From CAYFQV01 sp964654185 (lineage in GTDB: Bacteria > Spirochaetota > Spirochaetia > DSM-27196 > PWMO01), in the NCBI GenBank assembly GCA_964654185.1, contig CAZZIE010000018.1, positions 1 to 43,061 of the forward strand: a stretch of DNA of 43,061 nucleotides, in the 5' to 3' direction. The notes beneath the pieces are model-generated. The model did no database searches, was not told the origin of the DNA, and saw only the letters and a program-made list of their open reading frames with translations. Made by a program: the position numbers and the translations under genes. Shown one piece after another: positions 1-8,500 of this stretch; position 1 is the stretch's first letter; each line of letters starts with the position of its first letter.

Positions 1-58
1 GCGCGTCTTTCCCGCGCCGTGCGCGCGCACCGGCGCCCGCGCCGCCGAGCGGCCGCCC

Positions 59-775
59 CTACCGCTGCCCGAACAACTTGCGCCAGAGCCCCTGAACGCC
101 CGGGCCCTCCTTCTTGATCTGCGGCGCCGAGCCGGGAAGCTTGTTGAGGTCCTCCTCCCGCCCTGCGGTGAGAAGCACATCCGTCTGGTCAATGCGGTAG
201 CTCGGCGCAACGAACTGGTACTCCCCGACCCCGTCCTTGCGCACCGCAATGACGTTCAACCCGTACTGCCGCCGCAGGTCCGCCTCTACCAACGTCTTGT
301 TCACCATCTCATCCGGCGGGCGGATCTCCGCAATGACCAGGTTGCCGCCGATGGGAAAGTAGTTGAAGAGCGTCGGCGACACGAGAGGGAGCGTGAGACG
401 CTTGGCCGCCTCGCGGTTGGGGTAGATGACCTCCGTCGCCCCGACAAGCCGCAGAATCTCGCCGTGCTGGTCGGTCTCGGCGGCAGCGATCACCCGCTGC
501 ACTCCCCGCTTGCTCAGGTAGTTCGTCACCAGGATGGACGCCTCAATGCGCTTGCCCATGTCGATGATGGCCGCATCGATTCCCTTCGGCACGATCTTCT
601 CAATCGTCTCCTCCCGGATCGCATCGGCCACATACGCCGCGGACACCTGGTCCTGGTACTGCTCAATGATGTCGCGCTCCTTGTCCAGAATGAGAATCTC
701 CACATCGTATTCGAGGAGCTCATCCAGGACGCGCCGCGCCAGAAATCCAAGTCCGATGATCGCAAACTGTTTCAC
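59..775 (-). CDS. trkA: Trk/Ktr potassium uptake regulatory subunit (RCK protein)
   Basis: Cytoplasmic gating subunit of a Trk/Ktr potassium channel-transporter; it binds nucleotides and controls the TrkH pore encoded just upstream. The 238-residue protein starts with a Rossmann RCK-N fold: the dinucleotide loop IIGLGFLARR lies near residues 6-15 and an acidic strand end (LILDKE) follows. A second half around residues 145-215 looks like an RCK-C (TrkA-C) ligand-binding domain (GGNLVIAEIRPP onwards). It has one RCK-N/RCK-C unit like KtrA, not the doubled form of E. coli TrkA. It is the last gene of the ptsP-trkH-trkA run, 71 bases after trkH. The 58 bases left of its stop form a GC-rich stretch that can fold into a hairpin, possibly the operon end. 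The family is clear; ktrA would be an equally good name. Confidence 0.93.
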   Translation of the reverse strand: MKQFAIIGLGFLARRVLDELLEYDVEILILDKERDIIEQYQDQVSAAYVADAIREETIEKIVPKGIDAAIIDMGKRIEASILVTNYLSKRGVQRVIAAAETDQHGEILRLVGATEVIYPNREAAKRLTLPLVSPTLFNYFPIGGNLVIAEIRPPDEMVNKTLVEADLRRQYGLNVIAVRKDGVGEYQFVAPSYRIDQTDVLLTAGREEDLNKLPGSAPQIKKEGPGVQGLWRKLFGQR

Positions 776-846
776 GCAACCCTACCTCCGGCGGTCCGGA
801 TCCACCGCCAACTCTGTGCCGGGCGCCCGATCTGCAGCCCCGCGGG

Positions 847-2238
847 CTATCCGATCAGAATGCGCTCCCGCGGGTACTCCAGAAGCCGCCGGCGCTCCTG
901 CCGGAACCGCGGCATGGCGATCGAAATCAACCCGAGCCGTCCCGCCAGCATCGTCAATATTATGACGATCTTCGACGGCCCCGTCAGATCCGCCGTGATC
1001 CCCTGAGAAAGGCCGACCGTCCCGAAGGCCGAGAAGACTTCAAAGACCAGTGCCGATGCCGACGGACCGCGCCCCGCGGCCGCCCCCTCCGACGCTGCGC
1101 CGGCCGCCGGCCCCGCGCCCGCCCCGGCGCCGAAGCTCTCCGTGATCATGAGGGCCGCCGTCGCAACGAGCACAATGAGGAGCGCCTTCACCGCGAAGCC
1201 GTAGGCGTTGGTGAGCACCTCCATGGGTACCCGGCGCCGACCGATCCGGGTCTCCCCGAAGCGGTTGGTTCCACCGAGGGCGGCGACAACCACCAGGGCG
1301 AAAACGCTCACCTTGATTCCGCCGGCGGTGGAGCCGGGCCCGCCGCCGACGAACATGAGCCCAAGCGTCTGGAGATAGGCCGGCTGCGACAGGGTATCCT
1401 GCGGGAGCGTGTTGAAGCCGGCCGTTCGTGTGGTGACGCTCTGGAAGAGCGCCTGGAGAATGCGGGTACCCCAGGAAGCATCGTCCTCATGGAAGCCGAA
1501 GAGGAGGTAGAAGAGCGTTCCCAGCACAACGAGGATGAACGCCGTGGAGAGCACAACGCCGGAGTGCAGACTCAGGCGATGGCGCTGCCGCGTAAACCAG
1601 TCGTAGACGTCGTGAACCACGACGAAGCCCAGACCGCCCACCAGGACCAGGATCATGACCGTGAGGTTCACACCGACCGCGCCGGAGAAGCCTTCCAGAC
1701 TGTCCCGGAAGAGTGAGAATCCGGCGTTACAGAAGGCGCTGACCGCGTGGAAGATGCCGGCGAAGATCGCCCCGGGTACATCGAGGCTGCGAAAGAGCAG
1801 CACCAGAATGGCCGCGCCGACCAGCTCGATTGCGAAGGTCACCAGGAGCACGCTCCGCAGAATGCCCCGGGGATCGAACTCCACCGCCTCGACGTAGTAC
1901 TCCCGAATAAGCTTGCGACTCTGCAGACTCATCCGTGATCCGGGGCGCGCCAGGTAGAGCGTCGTGATCGCAATGATCCCCAGACCGCCCGCCTGAATGG
2001 TCGCCAGGATGACGATCTGCCCGAAGAGCGTGAAGTCCGCGGTGTTCACGGTGATCAGCCCGGTCACGCACGCCGCCGAGACCGCGGTGAAGAGTGCATC
2101 AATGTAGGCAATCCCGCCCTGCCCCGGCCAGGCAAAGGGCAGCCGCAACAGAATCGACGCCACGACAATGACGACGAAGAAGTACCCGAAGAGGAGTGTC
2201 TGCCCCGATCGTAGCAGCCGGCGAAACGACGAAGCCAT
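847..2238 (-). CDS. trkH: Trk/Ktr potassium uptake membrane subunit
   Basis: Integral membrane pore of a potassium uptake system (TrkH/KtrB superfamily), 463 residues with about eight to ten hydrophobic segments. The four pore loops are recognisable: FTAVSAACVTGL, HAVSAFCNAGFSL, FQSVTTRTAGFNT and FEVFSAFGTVGLSQG, each with the selectivity-filter glycine. I chose the ATG at 2238 (MASSFRRLLRSG). It begins one base after the ptsP stop, and longer reading of the frame would lie wholly inside ptsP. No good Shine-Dalgarno is visible, so translational coupling to ptsP is likely. An Ala/Gly-rich insert (about 1052-1132, GAGAGAGPAAGAASEG) sits just before the fourth pore loop, in what should be an outer loop; conserved relatives would not be expected to have it. 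trkA follows. Confidence 0.93.
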   Translation of the reverse strand: MASSFRRLLRSGQTLLFGYFFVVIVVASILLRLPFAWPGQGGIAYIDALFTAVSAACVTGLITVNTADFTLFGQIVILATIQAGGLGIIAITTLYLARPGSRMSLQSRKLIREYYVEAVEFDPRGILRSVLLVTFAIELVGAAILVLLFRSLDVPGAIFAGIFHAVSAFCNAGFSLFRDSLEGFSGAVGVNLTVMILVLVGGLGFVVVHDVYDWFTRQRHRLSLHSGVVLSTAFILVVLGTLFYLLFGFHEDDASWGTRILQALFQSVTTRTAGFNTLPQDTLSQPAYLQTLGLMFVGGGPGSTAGGIKVSVFALVVVAALGGTNRFGETRIGRRRVPMEVLTNAYGFAVKALLIVLVATAALMITESFGAGAGAGPAAGAASEGAAAGRGPSASALVFEVFSAFGTVGLSQGITADLTGPSKIVIILTMLAGRLGLISIAMPRFRQERRRLLEYPRERILIG

Positions 2239-2239
2239 G

Positions 2240-4591
2240 TCAGGCCGTAGTCTGAGTTGAGATCGATGCCGACGCGCCGGCGCGCTCGTCCATCCCGGCA
2301 TCCTCAGCAGTCAATGCGGCGAGGTACTGCTCCATCTCGCGGATCGCCCGGATGGAGAGCATCTCCTCACTGATAGCCCGGGCGCGCTCGATCGTAAGGG
2401 CGGCGATCTGCCGCCGGACCGTCGCAATGTGTTTCGGCGCCACGCTCAGCTTCCGGATCCCGATTCCCACAAAGAACGGGATCAGCGTCGGGTCCGCTGC
2501 GCTGTCGCCGCAAAGGGAGAGCTCGGAGATCTTCTCGCCCACCCCGTCGACGATTCGCTTCAGCGCCCGCAGGACCGCGGGATGATAGTTCCGGTAGAGA
2601 TCGCCCAGACGCTCGTTGGTGCGGTCCACCGCGAGGAGGTACATCACCAGGTCGTTGGTCCCGATCGAGAGGAAGTCCGTCGCCTCGGCGAGTTCCGCGA
2701 TCGACTCCACCGCCGAGGGGAGCTCGATCATGGCGCCGATCTTCGGCGACGCGTTGTACGGCACACCCTCCTGGTCCAGCGCAGCCATCGACTCGGCGAT
2801 CTCGGCACGCCCCGCCTCGACCTCTTCCACCGAAGATACCATGGGAAACATGATCCGCAGATCGTGTCCGACCCCCGCGCGCAACATGGCGCGCAGCTGA
2901 TCCCGGAAGAGCTCCGTGTTTGCCAGGGAGAAGCGGATACCCCGCACGCCGAGGAAGGGGTTCTGCTCGGGCTGGTAGGCGGTATCCATGAGCTTGTCCC
3001 CACCAATGTCCGCGGTCCGGAGCGTCGTCTCCCGGTCGCCCATCCTGTCCAGGATGCGCTTGTATATGTAGTACTGCTCCTCCTCGGTGGGTGCGGCGTT
3101 GCGAATGATGAAGGGAAACTCGCTTCGGTAGAGCCCCACGCCGTCGGCCTGACTCTCCACCGCAGCCTGCACGTCCTGGAGGATGTTCACGTTCGCCAGC
3201 ACCTGCAGGGGCTCGCCGCAGTCGGTGCAGCCGCCCCCCGCCACGACGTGGGTCGCCCTCGCGGAGTCCGGGGCCGAACGCTGCCGGAAGCGTCGCTGCG
3301 TCTCCTCGTCGGGCTCAATGTAGATCGTACCGCCGGTGGCATCCAGGAGGAGCGTCGTTCCCTGCCTCACCGTGAGCACCGAGGGATCATCCGAAACCAG
3401 GACGGGCACACCCAGCGACCGCGCCAGAATCGAGATATGCGCCGTCACGCCGCTGCCGTGAAAGACCACCCCGGCCACGTGCTGTACCGCGAGCTTCACC
3501 AACTCGGACGGAAAGACGTGCCGCGCAATGACCACGTACCCGGTGTAGTCGGTGTCGGCGCGGGCCGAACCCTGGAGATTGGAGATCAACCGGTGCCCGA
3601 CGTCCTGAACGTCCTGTACCTTCTCGGCAAAGCGCGGATCCTCCATCTGGCCAAAGGTCTCAGCGAAGTAGCGGACCAGCTCGTAGACAGCGCGCTCCGG
3701 CGACTCGCCCTCCCGGATGCGGCTGCGCATCTCACCGGTGAAGCTCTCATCGCTGAGCATGAGGAGGTGGGAGTTGAAGATGAGGGAGGCCACGTCGGAC
3801 AAATCGGTCTCGCTGTCGTGCTGCAGCTCCTCCAGCTGGTGTCGCGTCTGCTCGACCGCGCCCTCGAAGCAGCGCAGCGCCTCGTCGACGCCGACCTGTC
3901 CCGACGTCCCCGGTGGCGCCTCTTCGGGAGGCTCGTCGAGCCACCCCTGCTCCAGTACGAAGGCCTTGCCCAGGGCGGTACCCTCCGAGGCGGTCCTGCC
4001 GTAGAGGACGCGTCCCGCTGCGCCCTTGCGCCCGATCTGGACGGGCCGCCGCTCGGAACTCTCCCGGAGCTTCGGCACGGGGACCTCCCGCAGGAGCACG
4101 GCGTTCTCAAGCGTGGCGGCCAGGGGGTTGGCGATTGCGCGAAGGGCGCGGTCGTCCTCGCCGGTGAAGCTCCCGCCGGTGCGGCGCTGCACCAGGAGGA
4201 CGCCTATGCGGCGGGGGCCGCGCCGCACCGGCGCCGCGAGAAAGCCCGGCAGTTCCGGACGCGGCAGATTGCGCTCGGGGTCTCCTCCGGAACCGGCGGG
4301 ATCCGCTCCCACGCCGTCCCGCCGCGACTGCTGGGTCCGGAAGACCTCGCCCACCACCCCGGGGCGGATGCCCACCGCCGGATCGGGGTTGGTCGGCGGT
4401 GAATCACCGGCGTAGGCGCGAAGGGCCAGGGTATCCGCGTCCTCATCGTACAGGTAGATGAAGCCGGCGTCCGCCCGGAAGCTCTCGGCAATGAGCCGGA
4501 TGGCGTTCCTGAAGAAGGTGTCCGTGTCCCCCGGGCGGTCGAAGAGTCTGGAGAGCTGGTTCACGAGCGCAATGAAGTCGATGGGACGCAC
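2240..4591 (-). CDS. ptsP: GAF-domain phosphoenolpyruvate-protein phosphotransferase (nitrogen-PTS Enzyme I)
   Basis: Enzyme I of a PTS, taking phosphate from phosphoenolpyruvate and passing it to HPr/NPr. Order of domains: an N-terminal GAF sensor (about residues 5-160), then the swivelling phosphohistidine domain (GVTAHISILARSLGVP, with the active His), then the PEP-binding barrel (GVGLYRSEFPF, then SIGTNDLVMYLLAVDRTN, and LSLCGDSAAD with the active Cys). The GAF domain matches PtsP (EI-Ntr), not the sugar Enzyme I. The usual LCGEMAGD-type signature is changed to LCGDSAAD. A Gly/Pro/Asp-rich insert interrupts the GAF domain near 4248-4335. The start is uncertain. The open frame runs up to 4669, but a promoter at 4616-4645 would put transcription start near 4609. 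The only strong ribosome site, AAGGAGG at 4592-4598, directly abuts GTG 4591; an ATC nine bases after it is the other candidate. First gene of the potassium operon; no HPr or EIIA gene is in the window. Confidence 0.92.
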   Translation of the reverse strand: MRPIDFIALVNQLSRLFDRPGDTDTFFRNAIRLIAESFRADAGFIYLYDEDADTLALRAYAGDSPPTNPDPAVGIRPGVVGEVFRTQQSRRDGVGADPAGSGGDPERNLPRPELPGFLAAPVRRGPRRIGVLLVQRRTGGSFTGEDDRALRAIANPLAATLENAVLLREVPVPKLRESSERRPVQIGRKGAAGRVLYGRTASEGTALGKAFVLEQGWLDEPPEEAPPGTSGQVGVDEALRCFEGAVEQTRHQLEELQHDSETDLSDVASLIFNSHLLMLSDESFTGEMRSRIREGESPERAVYELVRYFAETFGQMEDPRFAEKVQDVQDVGHRLISNLQGSARADTDYTGYVVIARHVFPSELVKLAVQHVAGVVFHGSGVTAHISILARSLGVPVLVSDDPSVLTVRQGTTLLLDATGGTIYIEPDEETQRRFRQRSAPDSARATHVVAGGGCTDCGEPLQVLANVNILQDVQAAVESQADGVGLYRSEFPFIIRNAAPTEEEQYYIYKRILDRMGDRETTLRTADIGGDKLMDTAYQPEQNPFLGVRGIRFSLANTELFRDQLRAMLRAGVGHDLRIMFPMVSSVEEVEAGRAEIAESMAALDQEGVPYNASPKIGAMIELPSAVESIAELAEATDFLSIGTNDLVMYLLAVDRTNERLGDLYRNYHPAVLRALKRIVDGVGEKISELSLCGDSAADPTLIPFFVGIGIRKLSVAPKHIATVRRQIAALTIERARAISEEMLSIRAIREMEQYLAALTAEDAGMDERAGASASISTQTTA

Positions 4592-4615
4592 CCTCCTTGT
4601 GGAGCAATCGCCTAC

Positions 4616-4645
4616 AATGTAGTTTGACCGGTGAGACCCGGTCAA
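4616..4645 (-). promoter_or_regulatory. ptsP operon promoter with overlapping inverted repeat
   Basis: Reading the minus strand, TTGACC (4645-4640), an 18-base spacer and TACATT (4621-4616) fit a vegetative promoter. The -35 lies inside a perfect inverted repeat, TTGACCG, 8 bases, CGGTCAA (4624-4645), which looks like an operator. Predicted transcription start is near 4609. Confidence 0.5.
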
Positions 4646-4773
4646 CGCGCCCGGAAAGCCGACCGTCACCCGGGCAGACCTGCCGGAGAGGTACGGGCGC
4701 CGATCCGTCGTGCGCCGCGGCGGGCCGTCGGGGTGACGGGGCTATCGACACCCCCCCCCGGAGGAGGTATTCA

Positions 4774-5343
4774 GTGCGGAGCGTCTGCGTATTCTGTGGC
4801 TCATCTCCCGGTACGGAACCCACCTACAGCGACGTCGCGGCGTCGCTCGGCCGGACGGTTGCGCGGAGAGGCCTGCGCCTGGTCTACGGCGGCGGCCACC
4901 GCGGCCTCATGGGGACCCTCGCCGACGCCGCCCTCGCCGAAGGAGGAGAGGTGATCGGCATCATCACGCGGCACCTCATCGACCGGGAGCTCGCTCACCA
5001 GGGCCTGACATCTCTGCAGGTCGTCGAGGATATGCACAGCCGAAAGGCGGCCATGGCGGCTCTGGCCGAGGGCTTCATTGCCCTGCCCGGCGGCTTCGGC
5101 ACTCTGGAGGAGATCCTGGAGGTGTTGAGCTGGAGCCAACTCGGTCTCCACCCCCACCCGGTGGCCTTCATGGATGTCGACGGCTTCTGGCAGCCGCTGC
5201 TTCAGCTCTTCGATCGGCAGGTGGAGACGGGATTCCTCCCCGCGGAGAGCCGGGAACGCCTCATCAGCGAAGAGGATCCGGGAGCACTGCTTGATCGCAT
5301 GGCGGAGACCACCCCGGAGATCCGCGACCGCTGGCGGGACTGA
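4774..5343 (+). CDS. LOG-family nucleotide 5'-monophosphate phosphoribohydrolase (TIGR00730)
   Basis: Member of the Lonely Guy (LOG)/YvdD family. These soluble enzymes cleave the N-glycosidic bond of purine (cytokinin) riboside monophosphates or AMP, releasing base and ribose 5-phosphate. The 189-residue protein has the family signature nearly complete: VCVFCGSSPG at residues 4-13, YGGGHRGLMG at 38-47, an SRKAAM stretch with Arg90 and Lys91, and the catalytic PGGFGTLEE at 105-113. GTG 4774 is chosen because GGAGGAGG lies five bases before it and the first residues (VRSVCVFCGSS) match the family start; the open frame further upstream is spurious. It diverges from ptsP and is a single-gene unit converging on the large outer-membrane protein gene. 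In bacteria the physiological substrate is rarely known; the lysine-decarboxylase label often given to this family is wrong. Confidence 0.92.
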   Translation: MRSVCVFCGSSPGTEPTYSDVAASLGRTVARRGLRLVYGGGHRGLMGTLADAALAEGGEVIGIITRHLIDRELAHQGLTSLQVVEDMHSRKAAMAALAEGFIALPGGFGTLEEILEVLSWSQLGLHPHPVAFMDVDGFWQPLLQLFDRQVETGFLPAESRERLISEEDPGALLDRMAETTPEIRDRWRD

Positions 5344-5362
5344 CCCCCGGACACCTCGCGAC

Positions 5363-5389
5363 CCCGCGGGCGCCACGGGGCGCCGCGGG
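5363..5389. terminator. GC-rich hairpin between convergent genes
   Basis: CCCGCGGGCGCC (5363-5374) pairs with GGCGCCGCGGG (5379-5389) with one bulged G and a four-base loop. It lies 20 bases after the LOG gene stop and about 115 bases beyond the end of the opposite outer-membrane gene. There is no T run, so it would be a weak or factor-assisted terminator, possibly serving both strands. Confidence 0.4.
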
Positions 5390-5502
5390 ACACCGAGCCA
5401 CTGCGGCGAACAGCCGTCGGCCGTGCGGGGCGCGGCAACCAAACCGCAGCCCCGCAGAATCCTGGGCCGACCGGTACCCACAATCTTCTGGAAACCCAAT
5501 AG

Positions 5503-8500
5503 CTATCGGATCAGGATGAACTCCACTCGCCGGTTCTTCCAGCGGTTCTCCAGGTCAGTGTGCGGCACCACCGGCTCGGTACCGCCCCGGCCGAGGACGC
5601 TGATGCGGTCGGGCTCCATGCCCATCTCCACCAGGGAGTCTTTCACGCGCTGTGCCCGGGCCAGGGAGAGCGGCTGGAGCTCTTCACGCTCCTCCCGCTC
5701 CGTGCCGGTAATGTTCACGGCGTGCCCTTCGATCCGGATCTGGTAGGTGTCGTACTTGTCGAAGACCTCCACCAGACGCATGAGGACCTGCCGGTTCTTC
5801 CGGCCGAGCTCCGTGTCCTGATCGAGCTCCAGCTCCGGGCTGTTCGGCTGGAAGTTGATGTTGGAGATCCTCACCTTCAGCCGGTCGCCGTCACGGACGA
5901 CGAGGATGTCCACCGGGATGATTCCCTCCCGGGTGGAGGTGTTCCCCAGGGCGTCGGTGATCGTGAACACGTAGGGGTAGTCCTCCGCCGAGATGACGAG
6001 CTCGCCGTCGGAGGAGCGGCCGTCCCAGACGATCGTCTCTGCAGGCTCGCGCTCCCCGGAGTAGCTGATGAAGGGCCGGCGGTTCCGGTCCAGGATGGCC
6101 AGGCGCCACTCGTCTATGGCGCTCTCATCGTCGACGTCGAGGGAGATGGTGAGCTCATCGTTCACGCCGTCGTTGTCCGGGCTGAAGGGGAGCGGTCCCA
6201 CGTCGATCCGGGCGGTGGGGCCGGAGACATCGATCTCAAACTCTCTTGAGTCTGCAACGGGCCGGTTGCCCTTCTCGTAGGTCACGGTGTACCGCGCCGT
6301 GTAGGTGCCTTCCCGGACGCGGCCGTTCTCGTCGCGACCGTCCCAGGTGACCTGCCGGGTGCGGTCCATTTGCGTGCCGGTGAAGCGCCGGTCGACGCGG
6401 CCGGACTCGTGGACCAGGGCGATCTCCCACTCCTCAATGCCTTCGGTGAGGCTCGTGAAGAGGTTGATGGGCACTTCGTCGGCAACGCCGTCGCCGTTCG
6501 GCGAGAAGCCGCTGCCGCTCACCGTGGCGAAGGCGCGGGTCCGCGTGGTGTCGACCGTGATCGACGGGGCTGCCGCGCGGGCTCGGTTGCCCGCGGCGTC
6601 GACGCCCTCCACGACGTAGCGGTAGGTCCCGTCGGGAACGGGGTTGCCTGCGGCGTCGGTGCCGTCCCAGGAGGCCGTGGCCAGACGGTTCCGCCACTCG
6701 AAGGTGCGGATCACCGCGCCCGCCTCGTCGGTGAGCTCCGCGGTCCAGGTCTCGGCCCGGCCGGAGCTCTGGCGGAAGACGACGCTGTCCTTGCGGCCGT
6801 CGCCGTCCGGCGAGAAGAGTGCGTTCTCCGTCTCGAGCTCAATATTCGGCGCCTCCGTGTCCAGGAGGAACTGTTCCGTCGTCGCCTCCGGCGCGTTGCC
6901 GTGACGATAGATGACCTCGATTGCACCGCGGTAGCGTCCGTCGGCGAGGCGTCGATTGTCACTGCCCCGGCCGTTCCAGGCGATCCGCTCCGGCGGTGCT
7001 GACTCTCCTCCCCGCTCAAAGACCACGTTACCCCCGGCGTCCTCAACGCGGACCGTGTAGCTCTCGACACCGTCGCGGAGGGCGAGTTGCGGCACGAGAC
7101 CCAGGGTGTCCTTCACGTTGTCGCCGTTCGGCGAGAACGCGTCGGAGTCCGCGGACAGTGTGACAGGCGTCTCGGCGGTGTAGACCTCAACGGCAACCGG
7201 CGCCGAGCGTCCGACGTTGCCCGCGCGGTCCGTCGCTTCCAGAACGTAGCTATAGGTGCCGTCGGGGACGGTGGCGCCGGCATTGTCCCGGCCGTTCCAC
7301 TCAAAGCTCTCGGGGGGCGCACCGACCCAGGACTCCGTGCGCACCGCCTCGCCGTCGGGGCTCGTAATGGTAGCGGACCACTCCTCCTCCTCGGAGGCGC
7401 GCTGGGCAAAGACCACCTTGTCTTTGCGGTCGTCACCGTTCGGGGAGAAGATCTCCTCGCCGGCGGTCACCTCCGCCGTCGGCGGGGTCACATCGACGAC
7501 GATGGGCCGCGGCGTCTGCGCTTCGGCGCGGTCACCCTTCTCGTAGGTGACGGAAATGCGCGCGGTGGCCGGCCCTTCGACCACCGAGCCGGCGTCGTTG
7601 CGGCCGTCCCACCGAACCGGCTCCAGGCCGTCCGATCCCGTGTAGCTGCGCAGAACCGCGCCGTCCTGGTCTTCCAATGTCAGACTCCACTCGGCAATTC
7701 CCTCCTCCAGATTGCTCTGGGGACGGATCTCCACGCTGTCCTTCACGCCGTCGCCGTTGGGCGAGAGGGTCGAGGCGCTGACACTCAGGGACACGGATAC
7801 CTCCCGGGTGTCCACCCGGATGCCCGGAACCCGCCGCTCGACGCGGTTGCCCGCGGCGTCCTGCGCCGAAACGACATAGGTGTACTCCCCGTCGGGAACT
7901 ACGTTGCCGGCCTCATCCGTGCCGTCCCAGGTGAAGGTCTCGGCGCTTCCCCGGAAGGTGAAGGTGCGCGACACGTCACCGCGCTGGAAGCGCGCCTGCC
8001 ATACCTCCTCCCGGCTGGAGTCCTGGACGACCTCAATGGTGTCCTTGTTGCCGTCCCCGTCCGGGGAGAAGACCGTATCTGCAATCTCGACCTCGATCGA
8101 TGGGAACACGGTGTCCACGCGTACCGGATCACTGGTACTGACGGGCCGGTTGCCGTGGTTGTACCAGAGCTCCGCCTCGACGCGGTACTCTCCGTCCGGC
8201 GCGACGGCGCCGGTGTCGGTGCGCCCGTTCCAGCGGTAACGCTCCTGGAAGCCGGCGGTTCGGCCGGTGGAGAAGATCTCGGTGTCCGCGGCGTCGCGAA
8301 CGGAGACGCGGAAGGCATCGATCCCGTCGCGCCGGCCAGGCTGGAGAATGACCTCCAGGCTGTCCTGGACGCCGTCGCCGTTCGGCGAGAAGGCCTCCCG
8401 GGCGGTGGAGACCACCAACGGCGTCTCCTCCGTGTCGATCTCGAAGGTCACTGCGTTGGACTCACCGAAGTTTTCAGCTTGGTCGGTCGCTTGCAGACGA

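Noticed and set aside
2429..4402. A 657-codon open frame on the plus strand opposite ptsP
   Set aside because: It is the antisense of a well-conserved gene in GC-rich DNA; the encoded sequence is low in hydrophobic core pattern and rich in Arg/His/Gly, typical of a shadow frame.
4774..5343. Lysine decarboxylase annotation for the LOG-family protein
   Set aside because: The PGGxGTxxE motif defines phosphoribohydrolases of the LOG family; the decarboxylase label is a known historical error.
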